Assembly: GCA_902491475.1 (NCBI GenBank)
Contig: CABUHY010000001.1
Location: 62,001-126,000 of the forward strand
Length of the DNA: 64,000 bases
DNA from: an uncultured Eubacteriales bacterium
Lineage (GTDB): Bacteria > Bacillota > Clostridia > Oscillospirales > Acutalibacteraceae
Direction of reading: 5' to 3'
Each line of letters begins with the position of its first letter. The first letter of the stretch is position 1. The translations under genes and the position numbers were made by a program. Shown here in pieces: positions 16,265-24,577 of this stretch. Below the pieces are notes generated by a model that made no database searches, was not told the origin of the DNA, and was given only the letters and a program-made list of their open reading frames with translations.

Positions 16265-17038
16265 TCAATTTACATCTTTTTCGTTTTTGTCAAGAATCAG
16301 TCCGTACAAATAGTCCAGTGCATCGGAAAGACCGCCGAGCTCGTCGATAAGCCCCTCCCTGACAGCCGATTCCCCGTCAAGCACCGTTCCGACATCAAGA
16401 ACAAGCTCGCCCGTGTCCATCATAAGCTCACGGAACCTGTCTGCCGATATGCCCGAATTTGCGGTCACAAACCTGACTATCCTCTCCTGCATCTTGTCAA
16501 AGTAAGACAGCGTCTGCGGAACGCCCAAAACAAGGCCGTTCATACGCACGGGGTGCACGGTCATTGTAGCCGACGGCACAATAAACGACCGTTTTGCCGA
16601 AACTGCAAGCGGAACGCCGATTGAATGTCCTCCGCCGAGCACAAGCGACACAACGGGCGTTTTCATTCCGCTGATAAGCTCCGCTATGGCAAGACCTGCT
16701 TCAATATCGCCGCCGACGGTGTTGAGTATTACAATCAAGCCCTCTATGTCGTCGCTTTCCTCAACCGCCACAAGCTGCGGAATAACATGCTCGTACTTTG
16801 TGGTTTTGTTTTGCGGAGACAAAATAAAATGCCCCTCTATCTGACCGATTATCGTAATGCAATGGATATAGTGCCCGAGCTTTGATACGGTAATGGAACC
16901 GTTTGTGACAATCTGCTGTTCACGCGGAAAATCCGCCTGTTCCTGCTCTTGCTCCTGCGGTTCGGAATCATCCTTTTTATCGGGCTCTGAAACCGTTCCC
17001 GTCTGAAATTTGTAAAATTCGTTAATGTCATTTTTCAT
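16265..17038 (-). CDS. tepA: ClpP-class serine protease TepA-like
   Basis: 257 residues with a disordered Glu/Gln-rich N-terminus (to about 45) and a ClpP/crotonase-fold domain. The catalytic Ser139 (GGGHSIGVPL) and His162 (TMTVHPV) fit ClpP-type proteases, and NTVGGD resembles the oxyanion strand. The Bacillus homologue TepA/YmfB degrades small spore proteins at germination or aids secretion, and also lies beside spoIIIE. First gene of the tepA-ftsK-MBL-DUF3006 operon. The Shine-Dalgarno is buried in a strong leader hairpin (17043-17081), so translation may be regulated. Confidence 0.85.
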   Translation of the reverse strand: MKNDINEFYKFQTGTVSEPDKKDDSEPQEQEQEQADFPREQQIVTNGSITVSKLGHYIHCITIIGQIEGHFILSPQNKTTKYEHVIPQLVAVEESDDIEGLIVILNTVGGDIEAGLAIAELISGMKTPVVSLVLGGGHSIGVPLAVSAKRSFIVPSATMTVHPVRMNGLVLGVPQTLSYFDKMQERIVRFVTANSGISADRFRELMMDTGELVLDVGTVLDGESAVREGLIDELGGLSDALDYLYGLILDKNEKDVN

Positions 17039-17042
17039 AAAT

Positions 17043-17081
17043 AAATCCTCCGTTAAAATTATTACCTTTTAACGAAGATTT
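17043..17081 (-). promoter_or_regulatory. tepA leader hairpin sequestering the ribosome binding site
   Basis: In the tepA mRNA AAATCTTCGTTAAAA (complement of 17067-17081) pairs with TTTTAACGGAGGATTT (17043-17058), a stem of about 15 pairs with one bulge. GGAGG (17047-17051) lies within the stem. Confidence 0.7.
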
Positions 17082-17097
17082 ATTTTTGTTTCAAGAT

Positions 17098-17126
17098 ATT
17101 GTATCATAAAACCCGACGCATATCAA
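17098..17126 (-). promoter_or_regulatory. promoter of tepA-ftsK operon
   Basis: TTGATA (17121-17126) and TACAAT (17098-17103), 17 bp apart on the minus strand. Confidence 0.75.
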
Positions 17127-17176
17127 TAAACAGTTGTTTTTATGAGAAAATTTTTTCTTTTCCCTTTGATAAATTA

Positions 17177-17205
17177 TTGACAAAAGATATATTATAGTTT
17201 AGAAT
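17177..17205 (+). promoter_or_regulatory. promoter of acn-icd-rex
   Basis: Consensus TTGACA (17177-17182) and TAGAAT (17200-17205), 17 bp apart. Confidence 0.85.
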
Positions 17206-17210
17206 AAACT

Positions 17211-17229
17211 TTGTTAAAAAAGTTCACAA
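17211..17229 (+). promoter_or_regulatory. candidate Rex operator at the acn promoter
   Basis: Half sites TTGTTAA (17211-17217) and TTCACAA (17223-17229) match the known Rex half-sites, but the spacer is 5 nt and not the usual 4. It lies just after the -10 box, a repressing position, and rex is the third gene of the operon. Confidence 0.5.
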
Positions 17230-17251
17230 CTTTTATAAGGAGAAACAAATT

Positions 17252-19183
17252 ATGGGACTTACAGTTGCACAAAAATTGATTAAAACTCATCTTGTAAGCG
17301 GCGACATGACAGTCGGCAGCGAAGTCGGTCTTAAAATCGACCAGACTTTGACCCAGGATGCTACGGGCACCATGGCTTATCTTGAATTTGAGGCTATGGG
17401 AATTGAGCGTGTCAAAACAGAGCTTTCCGTTGCATACATTGACCACAACACGCTGCAAACAGGCTTTGAAAACGCAGACGACCACAGATTTATTCAGTCG
17501 GTTGCAAAGAAGAGAGGTATCCGCTTCTCACGCCCCGGTAACGGAATTTGCCATCAGGTTCATCTCGAAAGATTCGGCAAGCCCGGCAAGACCCTTATCG
17601 GTTCGGACAGCCATACCCCCACAGGCGGCGGTATCGGTATGCTCGCTATGGGTGCGGGCGGACTTGATGTTGCTGTTGCTATGGGCGGCGGCACATATTA
17701 CATCACAATGCCCAAAATCGTAAATGTTCATCTTACGGGCGCTTTACAGCCCTATGTTGCGGCTAAGGATGTAATTCTTGAAGTTTTGAGAATTATGACC
17801 GTTAAAGGCGGCGTAGGCAAAATAATCGAATACACGGGCGACGGCGTTAAAACTCTTTCCGTTCCCGAAAGAGCAACCATCACGAATATGGGTGCCGAGC
17901 TCGGTGCCACAACATCGGTATTTCCGTCCGACGAGGTTACAAAAGCATTCCTCAAGGCACAGGGCAGAGAGGAAGATTGGTCAGAACTCAAGGCTGACGA
18001 CGACGCAGTATATGACGAGACAATAGAGATTAACCTTTCCGAGCTTGAGCCTATGGCGGCTATGCCTCATATGCCCGACAAGGTTAAAAAGGTAAAGGAC
18101 ATCGGCGAAATCAAGGTTGACCAGGTTTGTATCGGTTCGTGCACCAACTCATCGCTTATGGATATGCTCAAGGTTGCGGCTATCCTCAAAGGCAAGACGG
18201 TTTGCCCGAGCGTAAGCCTTTCCATAGCGCCCGGTTCAAAGCAGGTGCTCAATATGCTTGCACTCAACGGCGGACTTTCCGATATGATTTCCGCAGGCGC
18301 AAGAATTCTTGAAAGTGCGTGCGGTCCCTGCATAGGTATGGGTCAGTCGCCCAACTCCGCAGGTATTTCGCTTCGTACCTTCAACAGAAACTTCCTCGGC
18401 AGATCGGGAACAAAGGACGCGGGAATTTATCTTGTAAGCCCAGAGGTTGCCGCTGTTTCGGCTCTCACAGGTAAGCTTACAGACCCGAGAACTCTCGGCG
18501 CTCCGCTCAACATACTTATGCCCGACTCGTTTATCGTAAACGACAATATGGTTGAGATGCCTGCTTCCCCCGAAGATGCAGACAAGGTCGAGGTGCTTTA
18601 CGGACCTAACATTAAACCTTTCCCGACAACGGAAAAGATGCCCGAAAGCATTCAGGCTAAGGCAATCCTCAAGGTCGGCGACGACATCACGACAGACCAC
18701 ATTATGCCTGCGGGCGCAAAGATACTCCCCTACCGTTCAAACATTCCGCATCTTTCACAGTTCTGCTTCTCTGTTTGCGACGAGACTTTTGCAGAGCGTG
18801 CAAAGGCCGCAGGTAAAGGCTTCATAATCGGCGGTGCCAACTACGGTCAGGGCTCTTCCCGTGAGCATGCGGCTCTTGTTCCGCTCTATCTCGGAATCAA
18901 GGCTGTTATCACAAAGTCATTTGCAAGAATTCACTGCGCAAACCTTATAAACGCAGGTATTATTCCTCTTAACTTTACAAATGCGGATGATTATGACAAA
19001 ATCGACCAGGGCGACGAACTCGCTCTCAACAATATCAGATCGGCTATTCTCAACGATGAAACAGTATATCTCGAAAACCTTACAAAGGGCGAAAAGTATG
19101 AGCTTAAATACGACCTTTCACAGCGTCAGAAGGATATAATCGTTGACGGCGGTTTGCTTAACTACACAAAAGAAAACATATAA
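17252..19183 (+). CDS. acn: aconitate hydratase
   Basis: Isomerises citrate to isocitrate with a [4Fe-4S] cluster. The 643-residue protein is the short aconitase type found in many anaerobes. Cluster cysteines are in CIGSCTNSS and in CGPCIGMGQ; DSHTPTGGGIGMLAMGAGG and the swivelling-domain motif QGSSREHAAL are present. ATAAGGAG precedes the ATG. First of acn-icd-rex; with icd it gives the citrate to 2-oxoglutarate arm that feeds glutamate. No citrate synthase is in the window. Confidence 0.95.
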   Translation: MGLTVAQKLIKTHLVSGDMTVGSEVGLKIDQTLTQDATGTMAYLEFEAMGIERVKTELSVAYIDHNTLQTGFENADDHRFIQSVAKKRGIRFSRPGNGICHQVHLERFGKPGKTLIGSDSHTPTGGGIGMLAMGAGGLDVAVAMGGGTYYITMPKIVNVHLTGALQPYVAAKDVILEVLRIMTVKGGVGKIIEYTGDGVKTLSVPERATITNMGAELGATTSVFPSDEVTKAFLKAQGREEDWSELKADDDAVYDETIEINLSELEPMAAMPHMPDKVKKVKDIGEIKVDQVCIGSCTNSSLMDMLKVAAILKGKTVCPSVSLSIAPGSKQVLNMLALNGGLSDMISAGARILESACGPCIGMGQSPNSAGISLRTFNRNFLGRSGTKDAGIYLVSPEVAAVSALTGKLTDPRTLGAPLNILMPDSFIVNDNMVEMPASPEDADKVEVLYGPNIKPFPTTEKMPESIQAKAILKVGDDITTDHIMPAGAKILPYRSNIPHLSQFCFSVCDETFAERAKAAGKGFIIGGANYGQGSSREHAALVPLYLGIKAVITKSFARIHCANLINAGIIPLNFTNADDYDKIDQGDELALNNIRSAILNDETVYLENLTKGEKYELKYDLSQRQKDIIVDGGLLNYTKENI

Positions 19184-19199
19184 TACGGAGGACAAAACA

Positions 19200-20369
19200 A
19201 TGACAGAAGAAAATTTGCAGGCGGCTCTTAAAAAGTTTGAAGCTCTTGTCCGTGAACAGTCTGAGCGTTCGGACAGAATTAAAGCCGACAAAGAATTTAT
19301 CGATTATGACAAGCTTAACAAAATCATTATCGGCGTATGCGGCGGCGACGGCATCGGTCCGATAATCACAAAGGAATCCGCAAGAGTTCTCGAATATATG
19401 CTTGACGACGAAGTTAAGGCGGGTAAGGTTGAATTCAAGGTAATTGACGGTCTTACAATCGAAAACCGTATCGAGCATATGAAGGCTATTCCCGACGATG
19501 TTCTCGAAGAGCTCAAATCCTGCCATGTTATCCTTAAAGGACCGACAACAACTCCGCAGGCAGGAAGCGGTATGCCCAACATTGAAAGCGCAAATGTCGC
19601 AATGCGTAAAGAGCTTGACCTCTTCGCAAATGTCCGTCCCGTTAAGGTTGCGGACCGGGGAATTGACTGGACCTTCTTCCGTGAAAACACGGAGGGCGCT
19701 TATGCAGTCGGCTCAAAGGGCGTAAATGTTGACGACGACCTTGCAATCGACTTTGTCGTTACCACATCCGAGGGCTCGGAAAGAATTGCGAGAATGGCAT
19801 ATGAATACGCAAAGAAGAACAACAAGGACCGTGTTTCGATTATCAACAAAGCAAATGTAATCAAAACAACAGACGGTAAATTCCTCAACATCTGTAAAAA
19901 GGTCGGCGAGGAATATCCCGACATCACAACAGATGAGTGGTACATTGACATCACAACCGCAAAGCTTATCGACGAAAAGAGAAGAAAAGACTTTAAGGTA
20001 TTCATTCTTCCTAACCTCTACGGCGATATTATCACTGACGAAGCTGCCGAATTCCAGGGCGGCGTAGGCACGGCAGGCAGCGCAAACCTCGGTAAGAGAT
20101 ACGCTATGTTCGAGGCTATCCACGGCTCTGCACCGAGAATGATTAAGGAAGGCAGAGGTCAGTATGCAGACCCCTGTTCAATGCTTCGTGCTTCTGTTAT
20201 GCTCCTTTCACACATCGGCAAGCAGGATAAGGCTGATTTGCTTGAAAAAGCACTTGATTACTGTATGTTTGAGGACAAGAAGTATGTTATCACAGGCCGT
20301 GAGGACGGAGCTACCTGCTCGCAGTTCGGCGACTATGTAATGGAAACCGTTAAGAAACTTTCAAAGTGA
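19200..20369 (+). CDS. icd: isocitrate dehydrogenase
   Basis: 389 residues of the isocitrate/isopropylmalate dehydrogenase family. Motifs: GGDGIGP at the N-terminus, NIESANVAMRKELDLFANVRPV (substrate loop), WTFFRENTEGAY, NLYGDIITDEAAEFQGGVG (metal site) and FEAIHGSAPR (nucleotide site). I use the ATG at 19200, which has GGAGG 12 bp before it; a longer frame upstream overlaps acn and lacks a ribosome site. It follows acn by 16 bp. NAD versus NADP use cannot be settled by eye. Confidence 0.93.
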   Translation: MTEENLQAALKKFEALVREQSERSDRIKADKEFIDYDKLNKIIIGVCGGDGIGPIITKESARVLEYMLDDEVKAGKVEFKVIDGLTIENRIEHMKAIPDDVLEELKSCHVILKGPTTTPQAGSGMPNIESANVAMRKELDLFANVRPVKVADRGIDWTFFRENTEGAYAVGSKGVNVDDDLAIDFVVTTSEGSERIARMAYEYAKKNNKDRVSIINKANVIKTTDGKFLNICKKVGEEYPDITTDEWYIDITTAKLIDEKRRKDFKVFILPNLYGDIITDEAAEFQGGVGTAGSANLGKRYAMFEAIHGSAPRMIKEGRGQYADPCSMLRASVMLLSHIGKQDKADLLEKALDYCMFEDKKYVITGREDGATCSQFGDYVMETVKKLSK

Positions 20370-20378
20370 GGAAAAGCT

Positions 20379-21017
20379 ATGGCTAAGAATACAGTTGTAT
20401 CTGCTTCCGTTATCAAACGGCTGCCGAGATATTACAGATTTTTAGGCGAAATTAAAAACAGCGGTACAGTAAGGATTTCTTCGGGCGAGCTCTCGAAGAA
20501 AATGGGCTTTACCGCCTCACAGATAAGGCAGGACCTGAATTGCTTCGGCGGCTTCGGTCAGCAGGGCTACGGTTACAATGTCGAACAGCTTTATAAGGAA
20601 ATCGGTAAAATTCTCGGCGTTGATAACAATGTAAAAACAATTCTTGTCGGCGCAGGCAACCTCGGCAAAGCCGTTGCTTCCCATATGTCGTTTGAGGACA
20701 GAGGCTTTAATCTTATCGGTATTTTCGACAAGAACGAGGCGCTTGCCGGTCAGCTTGTCAGGAATATTCCGATAAGGCATATAAGCGGAATGTACAATTT
20801 CTGCAAGGACAACTCCCCTGTTGTCGCGGTTTTGTGTATCCCGAGCGATAACGCAAAGGAAATTACCGACGAACTCATTTCATTGGGAATCAAGGGGTTC
20901 TGGAACTTCAGTCATTATGACATTGCTTCCTCCCACCCCGGCGTTGCCGTTGAAAATGTTCATCTTTCCGACAGCCTTATGACATTGAGTTATCATGTGA
21001 GCAACTTGAAATTATAA
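20379..21017 (+). CDS. rex: redox-sensing transcriptional repressor Rex
   Basis: 212 residues: an N-terminal winged helix (VIKRLPRYYRFL, TASQIRQDLNCFGGFGQQGYGY) and a Rossmann domain (VGAGNLGKA) that senses the NADH/NAD+ ratio. Rex represses fermentative and reducing-equivalent genes when NADH is low. It lies 9 bp after icd, and its own operon promoter has a Rex-like site, which suggests autoregulation. A second Rex-like site precedes the alcohol dehydrogenase gene at 28.3 kb. Confidence 0.97.
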   Translation: MAKNTVVSASVIKRLPRYYRFLGEIKNSGTVRISSGELSKKMGFTASQIRQDLNCFGGFGQQGYGYNVEQLYKEIGKILGVDNNVKTILVGAGNLGKAVASHMSFEDRGFNLIGIFDKNEALAGQLVRNIPIRHISGMYNFCKDNSPVVAVLCIPSDNAKEITDELISLGIKGFWNFSHYDIASSHPGVAVENVHLSDSLMTLSYHVSNLKL

Positions 21018-21031
21018 TTTTCAAACAAATT

Positions 21032-21068
21032 AAGCACCTGTAATTTTTAGGATTACAGGTGCTTTTTG
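21032..21068 (+). terminator. terminator of acn-icd-rex
   Basis: AAGCACCTGTAA (21032-21043) pairs perfectly with TTACAGGTGCTT (21053-21064), followed by TTTG. Confidence 0.9.
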
Positions 21069-21116
21069 TGTTGTATGAGGGAGCAAAACTTATCGGATAA
21101 ATTCATATTTGTTCAG

Positions 21117-21228
21117 AGCGTAGGGACAGCCAAAGGCTGTTGCGAACGATACGGAGCAAACGACGCCGTGCGAAGCACCCGCAATTATTCATTTTTCATT
21201 CGCCCGCAAGGGCGCTGCCCCCTACGCT
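21117..21228. repeat. MITE-like element A
   Basis: AGCGTAGGG (21117-21125) is mirrored by CCCTACGCT (21220-21228), bounding a 112-bp GC-rich segment with no coding sense. It resembles the ends of the element at 60226-60384 (GTAGGG...CCCTAC). Confidence 0.55.
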
Positions 21229-21258
21229 ATAAAATATATTTTTCAAGTTGTGCGTTCA

Positions 21259-21389
21259 GCCTCCCTTGTGTAAAGGGAGGTGCCGAACGAATGTGAGGCG
21301 GAGGGATTGTAAGGTTGTTCTTATATGATTTTGTAAAAATCCCTCAGTCATTTTTTATAAAAATGACAGCTCCCTTTACAAGGGAGCCT
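21259..21389. repeat. palindromic intergenic repeat B
   Basis: The left part holds hairpin CCTCCCTT-GTGT-AAAGGGAGG and the right part hairpin GCTCCCTT-TAC-AAGGGAGC; the two are inverted relative to each other, with GAGGGATT and AATCCCTC inside. A related core (CCCTCAGTCATTTTT, AAATGACAGCTCCCT) recurs at about 60283-60317. The 480-bp gap between rex and the cohesin gene holds only elements A, B and the terminators. Confidence 0.65.
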
Positions 21390-21436
21390 GTGACGGACAG
21401 CCGCAAGCCCTGTCACTACGGGTACGCATAAAATTT

Positions 21437-21471
21437 CACGCCCCGAACGGAAATTTTCCGTTCGGGGCGTG
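21437..21471. terminator. hairpin terminator behind the cohesin-SLH gene
   Basis: CACGCCCCGAACGGAAA and TTTCCGTTCGGGGCGTG form a 17-bp stem; T-runs on either side are weak, so it may be bidirectional. Confidence 0.7.
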
Positions 21472-21499
21472 TTCGTTTAATGTTTTAATTTGTTACAAA

Positions 21500-22498
21500 T
21501 CAAAGTATGCCGTTGTTTGACATATTCGTAATAATCTGCGCCATTTCGGCTCTGTTGGCGTTGCCTGCGGGGTTAAGTCTGCCGTTGCCGCCGACAACAT
21601 AGTTTTCAGCCGCCCAAGCAACTCCGGTTCTTGCCCAATCACTGACATTTTTGCCGTCGGGATAATCTGCAAGGATTTCCGAAACATCGCCTACAACTTC
21701 GCCTTCACAGAAATTATAGAATATAAGGCAAGCCTGTTCTCTTGTAATCGGGTCGCCGACACCGAATTTACCGTTTGCATAACCCGAAAGAATGTGATTA
21801 GCCTTTGCCCAAGCAACAGCCGCAGAATAATAATCGTTGGTCGGTACATCCGCAAAGCCGCCGTTCTGTCCTGCATATGCAGAAAGGTCTGCTCCTGCGA
21901 TTTTAGCAAGTACAACTACAAAATCCTGTCTCTGAATATTGTTACCCGGTCCGAAATAACCGTTTGCATAACCGTGGAAATAACCCTGCTGTGAAACAAA
22001 TTTAACCGCAGGATAATACCACTCGGTTGCGGGGGTATCGGGATAAAGCGTTTTGCTGTTAAGTGTAAATGTCGAAGAAATATCCTCGTTGTTTGAACCG
22101 ATAGCTCTGTCGTTATAGAATTCAAGAATCAAATCGGTAGGTGTAGCGGACTTAACCTCAAAAGTAACGGTAAGAATTACCTGATTGTTAAAATCGGTAT
22201 CGCTGCCGCTTGCCCAAGCAATATTAACTGTTCCGGCATTTGCCGAATTTACCGCACCGATACCCGAGGCACTCTTAACCTCGTAAATTTTTGCGTCATA
22301 TTTAAGTCTGATGCCGAGTGCGGAAATTTTGCTTGCGTTCATAACAAGCTGAACGGTAGCGGTATCGCCGACATTATAGCTTGTTTTATCGGTTACGACA
22401 GATATTGAATTGCCTGCCGCAAATGAGTTGAAGCTCATAGCAAACAAAGATGTAAAAATCATCAATGCAGCCAAAAACAAAGATAAAGTCTTTTTCAT
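21500..22498 (-). CDS. surface protein with cohesin-like domain and three SLH repeats
   Basis: 332 residues. An export signal (MKKTLSLFLAALMIFTSLF, cleavage near FAAG), a cohesin-like beta-sandwich (about 30-150: YNVGDTATVQLVMN, SALGIRLKYDAKIYEV, ILTVTFEV), then three SLH repeats (about 160-330: FHGYANGYFGPGNNIQR, LSGYANGKFGVGDPITR, VVGGNGRLNPAGNANR). SLH repeats bind cell-wall polymer, so the protein would show a single cohesin on the cell surface where a dockerin-bearing enzyme could dock. No dockerin gene is in the window. Single gene with its own promoter. Confidence 0.85.
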   Translation of the reverse strand: MKKTLSLFLAALMIFTSLFAMSFNSFAAGNSISVVTDKTSYNVGDTATVQLVMNASKISALGIRLKYDAKIYEVKSASGIGAVNSANAGTVNIAWASGSDTDFNNQVILTVTFEVKSATPTDLILEFYNDRAIGSNNEDISSTFTLNSKTLYPDTPATEWYYPAVKFVSQQGYFHGYANGYFGPGNNIQRQDFVVVLAKIAGADLSAYAGQNGGFADVPTNDYYSAAVAWAKANHILSGYANGKFGVGDPITREQACLIFYNFCEGEVVGDVSEILADYPDGKNVSDWARTGVAWAAENYVVGGNGRLNPAGNANRAEMAQIITNMSNNGIL

Positions 22499-22527
22499 TA
22501 AAACATCTCCTATGTCAATATAGATTG

Positions 22528-22556
22528 ATTATAACATTATTCTTAAATGTTCGCAA
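22528..22556 (-). promoter_or_regulatory. promoter of the cohesin-SLH gene
   Basis: TTGCGA (22551-22556) and TATAAT (22528-22533), 17 bp apart, minus strand; AGGAGATG is the ribosome site. Confidence 0.7.
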
Positions 22557-22565
22557 GTGTATTTA

Positions 22566-22985
22566 TCAGGTAAAATCATACATCGGGCGTGTTTCCCTGT
22601 CACGGTACTCATGCTTTTCGTAATAGCCGATAAGCTTTGAGTCGTCGTCCCTCAACGCTACCATATAAACATCCTTGTTTTCTTTCGGGTTGAAAGAGGT
22701 GTATATGATATTGTTATCGGCACTTTTTGAGAACCAATCGATTACCTTGTTTATCATTTCACGGGATTTGGGATTATGGCAGTTGAGCAAGCTCTTGCCT
22801 ACCAAGCCGTAGCCGCCGTATTTTGAGTATCTCTTTGCGGCGATCGGGTTCATATAAATGATTGTGTGCTCCAAATCACATATTACGACCGATGCGGTAT
22901 CCTGCTCGATTACACTTTTGAAAAATGCGGAAAGTTCCGTAAAATCACAACCTTTAACAATATAATTTCTAAAATAAGATACCAT
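22566..22985 (-). CDS. stand-alone PAS-domain protein
   Basis: 139 residues. From about residue 25 it reads as a PAS sensor domain: VVICDLEHTIIYMNPIAAKRYSKYGGYGLVGKSLLNCHNP, ending in a strand pair DVYMVALRDDDSKLIGYYEKHEYR. No kinase, cyclase or DNA-binding domain is attached, so it would act through a partner. No clear ribosome binding site precedes the ATG at 22985. It follows the 23022 membrane gene by 36 bp and may be co-transcribed with it. Confidence 0.65.
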   Translation of the reverse strand: MVSYFRNYIVKGCDFTELSAFFKSVIEQDTASVVICDLEHTIIYMNPIAAKRYSKYGGYGLVGKSLLNCHNPKSREMINKVIDWFSKSADNNIIYTSFNPKENKDVYMVALRDDDSKLIGYYEKHEYRDRETRPMYDFT

Positions 22986-23021
22986 AAAACAACGACTTTG
23001 TAAAGCGCTTTAAGGGTGTTG

Positions 23022-24191
23022 TCAGTCACATGAAACGAACTTGACAGAATAGCCCTGACTTGCAAAATAAGTTGATATTATTTCTTTTATTTTCTTTGTT
23101 GCCTCTTTTGAAATTTGGTTTTTCTTAGGGAAATCCCAATATTCAATCAAATCAATTTCTACCGTTCTTATTTCATCATCCAAATCGAACGGAACGCAAA
23201 TACCTTTATCCTGTATTTTGACATAAACCCATTCATCCTCCGATAAAACATCGCCGTCTCCCATTTTCTCGAAGCGTTTTTTCATTTCGGCTTCATCCGA
23301 TACAAATTCTTTTTTCATCTGCTTCCAGAAGTCCCACAAGCTCTGTTGTAAATCCAAATCATTGTCAGGGTCATAGTCCGCAGGCGACTCCGACAGGGTT
23401 AATCTGTAATTAAACAAATATTTTTTGATTAAATGTATGCCCCTGTTTTTAACAGGATACTTAAATCCCAAACACGGTATTTTCATACTGTCGAATGTAC
23501 AAATCCGTTTTTCCGAATTGACAACACAAGGCAATATCGCCGTTTCCCAACCGTCTCCGTAGTTTTTGCAAACAAGTTCCGGCAATGTATTTTGTAAGCT
23601 CTCCTCTACCTGCTTTGCAAATATGATAACAACCGCAACACGGTCAATCGGAGATTTTTTCTGATTTTTGTCTAGGAACAGATGTTTTTTAGCTCCTTTT
23701 AACGACCTGAAATTCGATGTTGCCGATCTTATAATCGCTCTGTATTCGTCTATATTGAGATTATCCGAGCAATAGATCAGAATAACTCTTTCAATTCCGC
23801 CCGATAATTCCTCTGCGGGAGCAGTGCTTTTATATTGCACCAAATCCGGTTTGGGAGTTATAGCGGTAGGCATATACCCTTTTCCGAAATGTGAAATACC
23901 CGCTTGAATATTTTCAACATTAAAAGATTCACGCAATACAAAGTTTTTTCTCGACTTGTTTTTGGCATGCTGCAATGCTAACACCATATCCATTGCAATT
24001 AAGAATGCAAAATTCTTTAATATATAAAATATCAGTCCTATAACCATTATGAACCCGAAAACAATTTTAATTACTTCAGGTATAAAAGATATGCATGCAA
24101 CAATAATTATCGGAAGCACAAACATTCCGATAACAACAACATAAATAAGCATTCTGCAAAGCAGCGCATTTTTCAGCTTCGGATATTTCAA
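23022..24191 (-). CDS. membrane protein of unknown function
   Basis: 389 residues with two close transmembrane segments near the N-terminus (about 12-36 and 40-65), then a charged cytosolic domain of about 310 residues without a motif I recognise. It starts at TTG (24191), chosen because GGAGG lies 7 bp before it. Features worth noting: RVILIYCSDNLNIDEYR (about 134-150) and DRVAVVIIFAKQVEESL look like alternating strands and helices of an alpha/beta fold. Upstream is the initiator tRNA on the other strand; downstream the PAS protein. Confidence 0.65.
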   Translation of the reverse strand: MKYPKLKNALLCRMLIYVVVIGMFVLPIIIVACISFIPEVIKIVFGFIMVIGLIFYILKNFAFLIAMDMVLALQHAKNKSRKNFVLRESFNVENIQAGISHFGKGYMPTAITPKPDLVQYKSTAPAEELSGGIERVILIYCSDNLNIDEYRAIIRSATSNFRSLKGAKKHLFLDKNQKKSPIDRVAVVIIFAKQVEESLQNTLPELVCKNYGDGWETAILPCVVNSEKRICTFDSMKIPCLGFKYPVKNRGIHLIKKYLFNYRLTLSESPADYDPDNDLDLQQSLWDFWKQMKKEFVSDEAEMKKRFEKMGDGDVLSEDEWVYVKIQDKGICVPFDLDDEIRTVEIDLIEYWDFPKKNQISKEATKKIKEIISTYFASQGYSVKFVSCD

Positions 24192-24335
24192 ACAATCCCC
24201 TCCGAAATTTGTAACTGTGAAATAAATATATCATTAAATCGACCGGTTTTCAACAAAAAGATAAGCCTACCGTACATACGGAACATATATTGTTAAGAGA
24301 GAATATATAAATTTTCGTCATTTGCAAAAAAACTG

Positions 24336-24364
24336 TTGACATTTAATGATGTTTGTAGTATTAT
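24336..24364 (+). promoter_or_regulatory. promoter of the initiator tRNA
   Basis: TTGACA (24336-24341) and TATTAT (24359-24364), 17 bp apart, 27 bp before the tRNA. Confidence 0.8.
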
Positions 24365-24391
24365 ATTTGAGCACTTGAGAAAAGTAAATAT

Positions 24392-24468
<77 letters not shown>

Positions 24469-24509
24469 TTTGAAAAAGCACTTAGCGTTATGCTAAGTGC
24501 TTTTTCAAA
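24469..24509 (+). terminator. terminator of tRNA-fMet
   Basis: TTTGAAAAAGCACTTAGC and GCTAAGTGCTTTTTCAAA, a perfect 18-bp stem with a 5-nt loop. Confidence 0.9.
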
Positions 24510-24577
24510 TGAAGCGCACCTAAACGGCGAATAAGAATAAAAAGAAAATATAAAATGACTTCATCAGAGGCGAAAAT

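Noticed and set aside
19143..19199. Upstream in-frame start for icd
   Set aside because: It lies in the acn 3' end with no ribosome site; GGAGG is positioned for 19200.
21066..21296. Short frame after the rex terminator
   Set aside because: It runs through MITE-like repeats, has no family resemblance and no ribosome site.
24291..24310. TTGTTAA-like stretch before the initiator tRNA as a Rex site
   Set aside because: Only one half-site is visible with no second half at the right spacing.
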